Both the position numbers and the translations under genes were made by a program. Below are positions 1-6,494 of a stretch of DNA of 19,774 nucleotides, in pieces. The stretch spans positions 1 to 19,774 of the forward strand of contig JAPLJQ010000255.1 in NCBI GenBank assembly GCA_026388495.1, written 5' to 3'. Under the pieces are notes generated by a model. That model ran no database searches and was not told the origin of the DNA. It saw nothing but the letters and a program-made list of their open reading frames with translations. Positions within the stretch are counted from its first letter, which is position 1, and each line of letters begins with the position of its first letter. This stretch comes from Deltaproteobacteria bacterium. Lineage in GTDB: Bacteria; Desulfobacterota; Syntrophia; Syntrophales; UBA2185.

Positions 1-63
1 CACGTTCGTTCGGAATGACATTTTTCCATATTGTGACACAGTCTCCAAGGCCGGAATGACAAA
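1..63. repeat. Fragments of a dispersed GGAATGACA-type intergenic repeat
   Basis: The 10-mer CGGAATGACA occurs at 11-20 and again at 52-61. The 13-mer GCCGGAATGACAA at 50-62 is identical to 2051-2063, the outer end of the inverted-repeat element at 1991-2061. This suggests the window opens in the tail of a small repetitive palindromic element. That such elements are dispersed through the genome is inferred from the match within this window and from general familiarity with this kind of sequence; copy number cannot be seen here. Confidence 0.5.
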
Positions 64-153
64 GTAGGGATTTTTGGACTTTTTACGAGTTCGTCATTAA
101 TGGGCCAATGGGCTCTTTTACAAAACGGCAGTTTGGGGGAGAAATCAAAGAGC

Positions 154-192
154 AGTTCTGTGCACAGAACTAACTTAAATATATGATATAAT
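154..192 (+). promoter_or_regulatory. 18-bp perfect palindrome plus TATAAT: possible regulated promoter
   Basis: Positions 154-171 read AGTTCTGTGCACAGAACT, a perfect 18-bp inverted repeat with no loop, which suits a dimeric DNA-binding protein better than an RNA hairpin. A perfect TATAAT lies at 187-192. The -35 region has no TTGACA-like match and instead falls inside the palindrome, whose centre is about 36 bp upstream of the expected start near 199. This layout fits either a repressor operator or an activator that replaces a -35 element. No clear gene follows at once, so the regulated transcript is unknown. Confidence 0.4.
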
Positions 193-357
193 AAATGAAC
201 TGACGACACCACCGATCATTTTCATGCCAGGATTTTCCCGTTTTCGGCTCGCCGGTCTCCCCGTTCTGAGATCCGTTTCTCTCTTCCGGCAGTGGCTGTG
301 TGACCGCGGCCAGGGCTGTCTCAAAGGATTGATTTATCCTGGTAAACCCCTGGCTCT

Positions 358-381
358 GCCGGTGGACTCCCTGAGTCCGGC
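358..381. other. Bulged GC-rich hairpin
   Basis: GCC (358-360) pairs with GGC (379-381) and GGACTC (364-369) with GAGTCC (373-378), leaving a GGT bulge and a CCT loop. No T-run follows on either strand, so it is not an obvious intrinsic terminator. It would lie inside any transcript starting at the TATAAT promoter near 187-192 and could be part of a structured RNA. Confidence 0.35.
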
Positions 382-843
382 AATTCCGAAAAGATAAAAG
401 AAATCTCCTGTCCGTTAAATGGTTAATTATCATGATTTTATACGAATGATATTAATATGTTGAGGTATGAGTCAATAGAAATTGAGCTTCAATCTGTTCT
501 TTGAGAGGATGTGGACTGCGATAAATAGCAGGATGTTGTGGTTGGCGATGCCTCAACTTAGCTTCCTGATCAATTGATTTTTCGTCATCGCAAAGATACA
601 CGACAACCAATACAAGGGTGTGGTCTGGATTTTCAAAGCAACTTATTGAATACGGGTGGAAACATACGAAAGCTTGAACACTCTTTTTCTGGATAAAGGG
701 GGTATTTGTGTCTCCCTGGAAGTGAGTTTTTGCGATTCTTGTAGAATATTCAACATTTCAACCAGCGTTGAGCAGTTCGATAGAAGTATTCTCCCTTGCA
801 AATTTATCGTTATTATCGGAGAATGAAGGGGGAATAGGGATCA

Positions 844-960
844 ATGGCAAATGTTGTTTTGCAAGTCCTGCCCCCTTCTACCTGGAAGGTTGCACAAGAG
901 ATGAGTGGCGGTTCTTGGAGAAATACTCGCTTCAATAATGAAGGGGGATTTCATGTCTAA
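844..960 (+). CDS. Possible 38-residue leader ORF overlapping the HD-GYP start
   Basis: ATG at 844 is preceded by AGGG (836-839) and opens a 38-codon frame ending in TAA at 958-960. It overlaps the first codons of the HD-GYP gene (ATG at 953) in another frame. The product begins MANVVLQVLPPSTWKVAQEM and matches no family known to me. The stop/start overlap would permit translational coupling, the main argument that the frame is real. It may equally be chance in the leader of the HD-GYP mRNA. Confidence 0.2.
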   Translation: MANVVLQVLPPSTWKVAQEMSGGSWRNTRFNNEGGFHV

Positions 961-1855
961 ATTGACACTTGATTATCCAGTTTATTCACTGGACAGACAC
1001 TTGCTGCTTCCGGCCGGAACCGCCTTGTCAGAAGAGGATTTGCATGCCCTCATCTCTTCAAGCAGCGCTGATTATCGAAAAAAAATTCCCTTAATGCAAT
1101 TTGGAACGGTAAAAAAAGATATCCTGGATTTTGTCAGGCAGCCTCCCGGCAATGCAGTCTTCAGCAATGAGGAGAAACTTGCTGAAGTTATTGAATTAAT
1201 GGAACAGGTACAGCTTGCCCAGCCTATGTTAGAATCTATAGAATATTTCAAACAATATGATTCATATACCTACCGCCACAGCTTGATGGTATTTGCCTAT
1301 TTAACCCTTCTCTCCAAGGACCTTGTGCCCAATTACCAGGTCAGGATAAAGGAGGCGGCAACAAGTCCACTGCATGACTTCGGCAAGATATGCGTTCCCC
1401 TTGAGATATTGACGAAGGCATCTCCGCTAACGCGGGACGAAAGAAAGAACGTGGAACATCATACAACAGCAGGGTATATTCTCCTGTGCTATTACTCGCA
1501 GAACGTCGATAACATCGCCGCCCACGTTGCCAGGGATCATCATGAGAGGAAAAACGGTTCTGGATATCCCCGGGGCATAAGTCTGAATAACCGCATGGTC
1601 GAGATCGTGGCTGTCTGCGATATCTATGACGCCCTTATTTCCCAGAGGCCTTACCGACCAGTATCATTCGACAATCGCACTGCCCTCGAGATTATCACCA
1701 CTATGGCAGAAAGAAATGAAGTGAGCTGGGAGGTGCTCCAGGCACTGGTAGCTCATAACCGCAAAGGAAATCCACACTTCACTGAATGTATCATATCATT
1801 GGATAAAAGAGGTATCATTTCACCGAACAATGTCTATGGCATTCTCGCTGATTAG
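953..1855 (+). CDS. HD-GYP domain protein, probable cyclic-di-GMP phosphodiesterase
   Basis: A 300-residue cytoplasmic protein with no receiver, PAS or membrane segment. The HD-GYP domain covers about residues 100-270: His109, the metal-binding HD pair at 141-142 (LHDFGK), His169/170, His191, the HH at 196-197 and the GYP motif in NGSGYP (201-206), then CDIYDALISQRPYR (222-235). All expected metal-ligand motifs are visible, so hydrolysis of c-di-GMP (to pGpG or GMP) is likely from family knowledge. The N-terminal 60 residues (DYPVYSLDRHLLLPAGT) resemble the small N-terminal domain often found before HD-GYP modules. ATG 953 is chosen because GAAGGGGG lies just upstream; GTG 905 would add 16 residues with no clear ribosome-binding site. 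A second HD protein follows on the same strand but has its own promoter. Confidence 0.9.
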   Translation: MSKLTLDYPVYSLDRHLLLPAGTALSEEDLHALISSSSADYRKKIPLMQFGTVKKDILDFVRQPPGNAVFSNEEKLAEVIELMEQVQLAQPMLESIEYFKQYDSYTYRHSLMVFAYLTLLSKDLVPNYQVRIKEAATSPLHDFGKICVPLEILTKASPLTRDERKNVEHHTTAGYILLCYYSQNVDNIAAHVARDHHERKNGSGYPRGISLNNRMVEIVAVCDIYDALISQRPYRPVSFDNRTALEIITTMAERNEVSWEVLQALVAHNRKGNPHFTECIISLDKRGIISPNNVYGILAD

Positions 1856-2345
1856 TTGCTGAGTATTAAAGTTCATGCATTAGAAGACAACCATGGTATT
1901 TTTGTCCTGGAATAGCTGGGGCGGCTATTTTCTCGCACATACCGAACAGAGGAAATCAGATAATGCGACCTTTGAAAAATTCCCTTTTCTGTCATTCCTG
2001 GCTTGACCCGGAATCCAGGGAATGGCTGAAAATACTGGATTCCGGCTTTCGCCGGAATGACAAGCGAGACAATTTTAACGGGAGGGCATCCGTCCTTTTC
2101 AATCGGAAATGAATGACGACCACCTTTTTCAGGACCCTGAATACTCCTGGGACGAATACATTTAGGCATAATGCTGCAAGAACTTGAGGCGTGCTGGAGA
2201 TGTCTGCCTGAATGCCGCCGGAAAATGACTATGAGACGAGCCACGCGACGAAAAGACGCGACGATTTATCAAAAGGGCAACATCCTCGACACATACCTTC
2301 CGCGAACATCGGCGTCGCACCCCATATTTTGTGACCAAAATTCCA
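1856..2345. other. Intergenic spacer with repeat element, no supported gene
   Basis: About 490 bp between the HD-GYP stop and the promoter of the next HD gene. Open frames on both strands here (for example 1873-2244 minus and 2171-2407 plus) have no recognisable domain and run through a palindromic repeat, so they are treated as spurious. The only distinct structures are the inverted repeat at 1991-2061 and an 8-bp direct repeat CGCGACGA at 2244-2251 and 2257-2264. Confidence 0.6.
1991..2061. repeat. REP-like inverted-repeat element
   Basis: The arms 1991-2018 and 2035-2061 are near-perfect inverted repeats, GTCATTCC...CCGGAATCCAG against CTGGATTCCGG...GGAATGAC, separated by a 16-nt centre. 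The right arm is itself palindromic around CCGGCTTTCGCCGG. This is the layout of small repetitive extragenic palindromes common in bacterial chromosomes. It encodes nothing and could fold into one large hairpin in RNA, acting as a 3' barrier for the HD-GYP transcript. Its outer end matches the repeat fragment at 50-62. Confidence 0.75.
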
Positions 2346-2374
2346 TTGACACACAAGCTCCTCCTTCATATACT
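2346..2374 (+). promoter_or_regulatory. Sigma-70 promoter for the PDE-like HD gene
   Basis: A perfect -35 TTGACA (2346-2351), a 17-bp spacer and the -10 TATACT (2369-2374). Transcription would start near 2381, giving a leader of about 75 nt before ATG 2456. This is one of the best promoter matches in the window and suggests the gene is transcribed independently of the HD-GYP gene. Confidence 0.7.
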
Positions 2375-2455
2375 CCTACCGTGAAAAAGGAAGTTCTTAT
2401 CAATTGAAGGGTGTATCTCAAGAAACCTCAATTACTAAAGGAGATTTCTTCTATC

Positions 2456-3373
2456 ATGGGTGACCATTCAGAAATCCAGCTTTCCAAGCTTCTCGATCAC
2501 TCCTATCCCGATGCGATTCTCGTCTGCGTCAGAGACCTTTACCGATTTTTTTATACTCCGGATGCCTTTACCCCTGTGGCAAACACCTTCAGCCGGATGA
2601 TGGAACTTTTCAGGGGGGAATTCCCCGGATACCAGGGTTGTAATACGGAATACCACGACCTGTTCCATACGCTGGAAATTTTCCTGACCACATCCCGCCT
2701 CATCGACGGTCGGAATCTTGCTGAACAACCCTTTTCCGAACGAATAGCGACCAATCTTCTGCTGGCTGCCCTGCTCCACGATACCGGTTACATTCAGGAG
2801 GCATGCGACACCATTGGAACGGGAGCCCGGCACACCAAAATGCACGTGGAACGGAGTATGGCCTTCGTTCGAAAAAACGTAACCACTATCGATCTTCCAC
2901 CCGAAGATGTGGAAAACATATGCCGCCTGATCCATTGCACAGGACTTCAGGTAGACTGCAGCGTGGAATTTCAGGATCCTGAAGAAACCATTGCGGGATC
3001 CATTCTGGGAACGGCGGATCTTTTGGGGCAGATGTCCGATAGGGCCTATCTGGAGAAGCTGCTTTTTCTCTATTATGAATTCTGCGAAGCCGGGTTCGAG
3101 GGATACAAAACCGAGTTTGACATCCTCCGTAAAACCATGGTTTTTTATGAATCCACCATGGATCGCCTGAATAACACGCTGCTTTCCAGTTACCGTTACG
3201 TCGAAACCCACTTTGCCATGCGCCACGGTGTTCAGGAAAACCTGTATCTGAAATCTATTAATCTGCAGATGGCGTATCTAAAGGAAATCATCCGGGACGA
3301 AAGCACCAATTTCCGAACCAAACTCAAGCGGCTGAATCTGAACGAAGCGGAAAAACGATATAAAGGCCGCTGA
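2456..3373 (+). CDS. HD-domain protein resembling class I cyclic-nucleotide phosphodiesterases
   Basis: A 305-residue soluble protein. The motifs follow the order of class I PDEs: YHDLFHTLEI (66-75; compare YHNxxHAxxV, where the first His is the general acid and the second a metal ligand), LLHDTGY (106-112; metal-binding HD at 108-109), His126/His130, and Asp188 in GTADLL. The expected metal-site residues are therefore present, making a metal-dependent phosphohydrolase likely; a cyclic-nucleotide substrate is inferred. The C-terminal third is helical and unassigned. ATG 2456 is preferred because AAAGGAG lies at 2437-2443, although the spacing is slightly long; GTG 2411 would add 15 residues but its GAAGG touches the start codon. 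The neighbouring HD-GYP gene suggests a nucleotide-signalling context. Confidence 0.8.
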   Translation: MGDHSEIQLSKLLDHSYPDAILVCVRDLYRFFYTPDAFTPVANTFSRMMELFRGEFPGYQGCNTEYHDLFHTLEIFLTTSRLIDGRNLAEQPFSERIATNLLLAALLHDTGYIQEACDTIGTGARHTKMHVERSMAFVRKNVTTIDLPPEDVENICRLIHCTGLQVDCSVEFQDPEETIAGSILGTADLLGQMSDRAYLEKLLFLYYEFCEAGFEGYKTEFDILRKTMVFYESTMDRLNNTLLSSYRYVETHFAMRHGVQENLYLKSINLQMAYLKEIIRDESTNFRTKLKRLNLNEAEKRYKGR

Positions 3374-3505
3374 ATCCCCCCGATCGATCCTTGAAATCCC
3401 GAACCCCTAAAAGGCTTGATTTATGGGTAGGAATGATATCATGCGATGTATAGGATCAAAGGTGGAACAGATCCGGGTAGCATACAGGATCGCACAGAAA
3501 TACTA

Positions 3506-3543
3506 AAGGGGTTAACGAATTTTGCTAACCCCTTGTTATTTTT
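3506..3543. terminator. Hairpin terminator between the HD gene and tRNA-Arg
   Basis: AAGGGGTTA (3506-3514) pairs perfectly with TAACCCCTT (3526-3534). On the plus strand it is followed by a T-rich run ending in TTATTTTT, so it would end the HD-protein transcript about 130 nt after its stop. The same stem begins 9 nt beyond the encoded CCA of the minus-strand tRNA and may also end or delimit that transcript, although the downstream run on that strand is poor in T. Confidence 0.65.
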
Positions 3544-3619
3544 GGCGCCCCCGGCGCGACTCGAACGCGCGGCACACGGATTAGGAATCCGTTGCTCTAT
3601 CCGCCTGAGCTACGGGGGC
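3543..3619 (-). tRNA. tRNA-Arg, anticodon CCU
   Basis: A complete 77-nt cloverleaf: acceptor GCCCCCG pairs with CGGGGGC, the D stem is GCUC/GAGC, the anticodon stem ACGGA/UCCGU encloses the loop UUCCUAA, and the T arm is GCGCG-UUCGAGU-CGCGC. The CCA end is encoded. Anticodon CCU reads AGG. No integrase, direct repeat or other sign of use as an attachment site is visible nearby. Confidence 0.95.
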
Positions 3620-3644
3620 ACATGACTGAAGTTTTGGGAAGATG

Positions 3645-3673
3645 CGTTTAACACGATTTATCAGAAGTGTCAA
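3645..3673 (-). promoter_or_regulatory. Proximal promoter candidate for tRNA-Arg
   Basis: On the minus strand a perfect TTGACA (3673-3668) is followed by a 17-bp spacer and TAAACG (3650-3645). The start would be near 3638, leaving about 18 nt of 5' leader before the tRNA. The -10 is weak (three of six consensus bases) but the -35 and spacing are ideal. Confidence 0.45.
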
Positions 3674-3711
3674 TGTTTCAATTCCGGTTCGCATGAGTAT
3701 CAGAATTGAGT

Positions 3712-3740
3712 ATTATAGATAAATTAAGCCGTTTTATTAA
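3712..3740 (-). promoter_or_regulatory. Distal promoter candidate for tRNA-Arg
   Basis: On the minus strand TTAATA (3740-3735), a 17-bp spacer and a perfect TATAAT (3717-3712). The start would fall near 3705, about 85 nt upstream of the tRNA. Together with the proximal candidate this gives a possible tandem promoter pair just beyond the end of ftcD. Confidence 0.4.
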
Positions 3741-3776
3741 AGCCTTATGGCTTCCTGCTTTCACAGAAATGACATG

Positions 3777-4745
3777 TTATATTGCCTTTCTGAGGTGGGT
3801 TTCGATGATGCAATCGGCTGAGAATCGTGACAATTGCAAGTAATCGGCAGAAACCCCCTCCAGAGCTGCTTCGGGGACAAGACCGATCAATTCTGACTCC
3901 AGAATGGCCGCACCGTGTTGTGAAACCTGTTTCTTTACGGCATCAAAGACCGTACGAACGGACGTTTCTCTGTAGTTGGTCAGGTTCATGGAAATCTGGA
4001 CGATCTTTCGGCTTTTCAGAGGCACACCGATGGCCCTGACATGCTTGAGACCGCCGCCGGACTGCCTGATGGCGGCGGCGATGGTTTTCGCCATGGCAAG
4101 ATCGCCGGTGTTCAGATTCACATTGAAGGCAATCAGTGGCATCCGGGCGCCCACAACGGTCGCTCCAGCCCGGTCGTTAAAAACGGACGGGCCCGCATCG
4201 GGTTGCCAACGGGGATCCTTGATTTTTTCTTTCAGTTTTTCGTATCCGCCCCTTCTGATTTCAGAGAGTTCCTTCCTTTTCGGATGTAAGGCCGCTTCTC
4301 CGTAAAAATAAACGGAGATCTGATTTTTTTCCGCAAATTCACGGCCGAACCGGTGGGCCAGCGCTACGGCGTCCTGCATATCCGCACCCCTTAAGGGGAC
4401 GAAGGGAACGACATCAACGGCGCCAAGGCGGGGATGCACGCCCTGCATATCCGCACCCCTTAAGGGGACGAAGGGAACGACATCAACGGCGCCAAGGCGG
4501 GGATGCACGCCTTCGTGCTTTCGCATGTCGATGACGTCGAGGGCTTTTTTGCAGGCGGCCATGGCTCCAGTGAAGACGTCTTCCGGAGATCCGATAAAGG
4601 TGAAAACACTTCGATGGTGATCGCAGTCCATGCTGAAATCGAGCAATTTAACTTCCCGGACGAAGAGAATGGCGTCGGCGATCGCGCCGACTTTTTTCCT
4701 GTCTCTGCCTTCGCTGAAATTGGGAACGCATTCCATGATTTTCAT
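3777..4745 (-). CDS. ftcD: Glutamate formimidoyltransferase with an internal 23-residue duplication
   Basis: Transfers the formimino group of N-formimino-L-glutamate to tetrahydrofolate, a cytoplasmic step of histidine (or purine) breakdown. It opens with the family signature MECVPNFSEG (4-13), followed by HHRSVFTFIG (43-52) and YFYGEAA. It is monofunctional: no cyclodeaminase domain follows. The segment GVHPRLGAVDVVPFVPLRG plus four residues (79-101) is repeated exactly at 102-124, so the His of the HPR motif (aligning with catalytic His82 of mammalian FTCD) appears at 81 and 104. Without the repeat the protein would be 299 residues, near the usual size; it is 322. The frame stays open, so this is not a simple pseudogene, but activity is doubtful. 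ATG lies 6 bp after the phosphatase stop, so the two genes are probably co-transcribed. Confidence 0.9.
   Translation of the reverse strand: MKIMECVPNFSEGRDRKKVGAIADAILFVREVKLLDFSMDCDHHRSVFTFIGSPEDVFTGAMAACKKALDVIDMRKHEGVHPRLGAVDVVPFVPLRGADMQGVHPRLGAVDVVPFVPLRGADMQDAVALAHRFGREFAEKNQISVYFYGEAALHPKRKELSEIRRGGYEKLKEKIKDPRWQPDAGPSVFNDRAGATVVGARMPLIAFNVNLNTGDLAMAKTIAAAIRQSGGGLKHVRAIGVPLKSRKIVQISMNLTNYRETSVRTVFDAVKKQVSQHGAAILESELIGLVPEAALEGVSADYLQLSRFSADCIIETHLRKAI
4373..4510. repeat. Perfect 69-bp tandem duplication inside ftcD
   Basis: Units 4373-4441 and 4442-4510 are identical over all 69 bp, with no synonymous differences, and their length is a multiple of three, so the reading frame is kept. 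The flanks diverge at once on both sides (one extra matching base on the right). A perfect direct duplication of this kind points to a very recent event by slippage or unequal recombination, to an unstable allele, or to an assembly error. Confidence 0.97.
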
Positions 4746-4751
4746 AAGACG

Positions 4752-5399
4752 TCAGACCTGATGGATAATCATTTCGGGCAGTTCAAGGCATGTCAGCTTG
4801 CCGCCAAAGACAGCTCCCGTATCGATGCCAATCTTGTTTTTTTCAATATGGGGAGCGGTATAGGAAATGGGTGTGTGACCGAATATAACCGTCTTTCCGA
4901 AATCGTACGGGGAGTTGATGAAGTCGTATCTGATCCATAAAAGATCATCCGTGTTTTGTTGCTCCAGGGGAATGCCGGGTCTCAACCCGGCGTGGACGAA
5001 AACATAGCGATCTGTCTCATAAAACGGCTGAAGCGTGGAGAAGAACCGCATATGGCTTTCGGAAACGTTTAAATTTTCTGCCTGTCCCTCTCTCATGAAC
5101 CCGTAGGATATGAGGGTTCTCAATCCGCCGTTGTGCATGAACAGTTCCTCGTCCCTGCGCTCACGGTAATAATTGAGGAACATCTGCTCATGATTGCCTT
5201 CAAGGCAGATGACGTTGTCGATGGTTTTTCTGATCTCCAGGATGGAATCGACAACCCCTTTGGAATCCGGTCCCCTGTCTACGTAATCCCCCATGAAGAT
5301 GATGGTGTCCTCCTTTTCGTTGATATGGAGTTTTTCCATCAAGGTCTCGAGTTTGGAGTTACAGCCGTGAATATCTCCTATAGCGAATATTTTACCCAT
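4752..5399 (-). CDS. PPP-family metallophosphatase (serine/threonine or diadenosine-type)
   Basis: A 215-residue soluble metallophosphoesterase. The full motif set is present: GDIHG (8-12; Asp9 and His11), GDYVDRG (37-43; Asp38 and Arg42), GNHE (68-71), HAGL (136-139) and GHTP (174-177), ending in the family-typical GIDTGAVFGGKLTCL (191-205). These residues build the two-metal site of the PPP superfamily, and the small size matches bacterial and phage-type members. Substrate (phosphoproteins or ApnA nucleotides) cannot be told from sequence. It lies 57 bp after ftsY and 6 bp before ftcD on the same strand. The physiological link to either is unclear. Confidence 0.88.
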   Translation of the reverse strand: MGKIFAIGDIHGCNSKLETLMEKLHINEKEDTIIFMGDYVDRGPDSKGVVDSILEIRKTIDNVICLEGNHEQMFLNYYRERRDEELFMHNGGLRTLISYGFMREGQAENLNVSESHMRFFSTLQPFYETDRYVFVHAGLRPGIPLEQQNTDDLLWIRYDFINSPYDFGKTVIFGHTPISYTAPHIEKNKIGIDTGAVFGGKLTCLELPEMIIHQV

Positions 5400-5416
5400 A
5401 TGAAAGTACCCAATCT

Positions 5417-5445
5417 GTCATTGCGAACGGAGTGAAGCAATCCCA
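5417..5445. repeat. Short palindromic repeat in the ftsY-phosphatase gap
   Basis: ATTGC (5420-5424) and GCAAT (5437-5441) frame the sequence GAACGGAGTGAA, forming a small hairpin. The whole unit, starting GTCATTGCGAACGG and ending AAGCAATCCCA, resembles the GTCATTGCGA...GAAGCAATC family of dispersed intergenic repeats that I recognise from many bacterial genomes. It nearly fills the 57-bp spacer and could affect expression of the phosphatase relative to ftsY. No second copy is present in this window. Confidence 0.5.
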
Positions 5446-5456
5446 TACGTCAGCGT

Positions 5457-6395
5457 TTAGTGGTTGTCCTGATCAAAAAGGGCGTCGATGAATTCGTTGC
5501 TTTTAAATTCCCTCAGATCGTCCAACCCTTCCCCGATGCCGATATAGCGGATGGGGATGTTGAGGTCCCTGGCGATTCTTATGATAACGCCCCCTTTGGC
5601 GGTGCCGTCCAGTTTTGTGATGACGATTCCCGTGACGCCGATTTCATCGTGGAACATCTTTGCCTGGGCTACGGCGTTCTGACCCGTCGTCGCGTCCAGG
5701 ACGAGTAATATTTCATGGGGGGCGCCGGGAAGTTCCCTTGCCATGATCCGTTTCATCTTTTTCAGCTCCTCCATCAGATTGACCTTGGTGTGGAGCCTGC
5801 CCGCCGTATCGATGATGATGACCTCAGCCTTTCCGGATTTGGCCGCGGCAATGGCGTCGAAAGCGATGGCCGAGGGGTCCGAATCGATTTTCTGTTTGAT
5901 CAGGGGGACATTGACTCGACGGCTCCATATTTCCAGTTGCTCGATTGCCGCGGCCCTGAAGGTGTCTGCCGCTGCCATCATGACAGGCATTCCCTGCTCT
6001 TTAAACCGGTGCGCCAGCTTTCCGATGGTGGTTGTTTTCCCTGTTCCGTTGACCCCTATCACCATAATGGTAAAAATCTCGCCGCCGGGGATGCGTAGGG
6101 GCGCTTCGTTTTTCATCAGGATATCCATGGCGGTGTCTCTGAGGACTTTTTTGAGCAGTTCCGGTTTATCAAGCTCTTTTCTTTTTACCTGTTCCTTTAT
6201 CTTTTCAATGAGTTCATGGGTAAAAGAAGGGCCCACGTCGGCCATTATCAGTATCTCCTCCAGTTCATCGTAGAGCTTTTGGTCAATGACCTTCTCTCCA
6301 AGGATAATGTCGTCAACGTTTTTAACGAGGAGGTTTCTTGTCTTGGCAAGACCGATCTTCAGCTTTTCAAAGAACCATTTATTCTCAATAGCCAT
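5457..6395 (-). CDS. ftsY: Signal recognition particle receptor FtsY
   Basis: The membrane-associated SRP GTPase that docks ribosome-nascent chain complexes at the translocon. Visible are the N domain (helical, residues 1-100), the P-loop GVNGTGKTTT (114-123), DTFRAAAIEQL (144-154), DTAGR (196-200), TKLDGTAKGG (260-269) and the closing GIGEGLDDL (286-294). At 312 residues it is the compact NG form, without the long acidic A domain of the E. coli protein, as in many bacteria. It follows smc by 99 bp on the same strand, a common smc-ftsY neighbourhood. AGGG lies about 9 nt before the ATG. Confidence 0.96.
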   Translation of the reverse strand: MAIENKWFFEKLKIGLAKTRNLLVKNVDDIILGEKVIDQKLYDELEEILIMADVGPSFTHELIEKIKEQVKRKELDKPELLKKVLRDTAMDILMKNEAPLRIPGGEIFTIMVIGVNGTGKTTTIGKLAHRFKEQGMPVMMAAADTFRAAAIEQLEIWSRRVNVPLIKQKIDSDPSAIAFDAIAAAKSGKAEVIIIDTAGRLHTKVNLMEELKKMKRIMARELPGAPHEILLVLDATTGQNAVAQAKMFHDEIGVTGIVITKLDGTAKGGVIIRIARDLNIPIRYIGIGEGLDDLREFKSNEFIDALFDQDNH

Positions 6396-6440
6396 TATTA
6401 AACCCTGTTTATGAAATGAGATCGCTATCTCAGGAAATGT

Positions 6441-6470
6441 CCTTTAACCATTTTTGAGGAAAGTTGTAAA
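6441..6470 (-). promoter_or_regulatory. Weak promoter candidate for ftsY
   Basis: In the 99-bp smc-ftsY gap the minus strand reads TTTACA (6470-6465), an 18-bp spacer and TAAAGG (6446-6441). The -10 is poor, so ftsY may rely mainly on read-through from smc. A short inverted repeat GAGAT-CGCT-ATCTC at 6418-6431 lies between this site and the ftsY start. Confidence 0.25.
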
Positions 6471-6494
6471 GGCGGGAATAAAGCTTACAGGAAA

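Larger units (their letters stand above)
64..843. other. Long spacer with no recognisable gene
   Basis: About 780 bp without a convincing coding region. An 87-codon open frame on the minus strand (170-433) has no recognisable domain, and its start and base composition do not stand out. The stretch holds an 18-bp palindrome followed by a perfect TATAAT (154-192) and a bulged hairpin at 358-381. Downstream of about 430 it is AT-rich and looks degenerate. A non-coding RNA starting near 199 is possible but unproven. Confidence 0.5.

Noticed and set aside
170..433. 87-codon minus-strand open frame
   Set aside because: No recognisable domain, and it covers the perfect bulged hairpin at 358-381; no good ribosome-binding site seen.
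1873..2244. 123-codon minus-strand frame between the two HD genes
   Set aside because: It is read through the REP-like inverted repeat and contains the typical translated-repeat string VIPAKAGIQ, a common sign of a false gene.
2244..2264. CGCGACGA direct repeat with 13-bp period, possible iteron
   Set aside because: Only two short copies, no replication genes nearby; chance is likely.
2171..2407. 78-codon plus-strand frame just upstream of the PDE-like gene
   Set aside because: It covers the TTGACA-TATACT promoter and has no domain or ribosome-binding site.
2468..3226. 252-codon minus-strand frame opposite the PDE-like gene
   Set aside because: Shadow of a gene whose plus-strand frame has an intact metal-binding motif set.
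3543..3619. tRNA-Arg as an integration site
   Set aside because: No integrase, no duplicated tRNA 3' end and ordinary housekeeping genes on the ftcD side.
3734..3752. AAGCC/GGCTT hairpin after ftcD as a terminator
   Set aside because: Five-base stem with no T-run on the minus strand; too weak to call.
3777..4745. ftcD as a frameshifted pseudogene
   Set aside because: The duplication is a multiple of three and the frame is open to the natural C-terminus, so it is annotated as a coding gene with doubtful activity.
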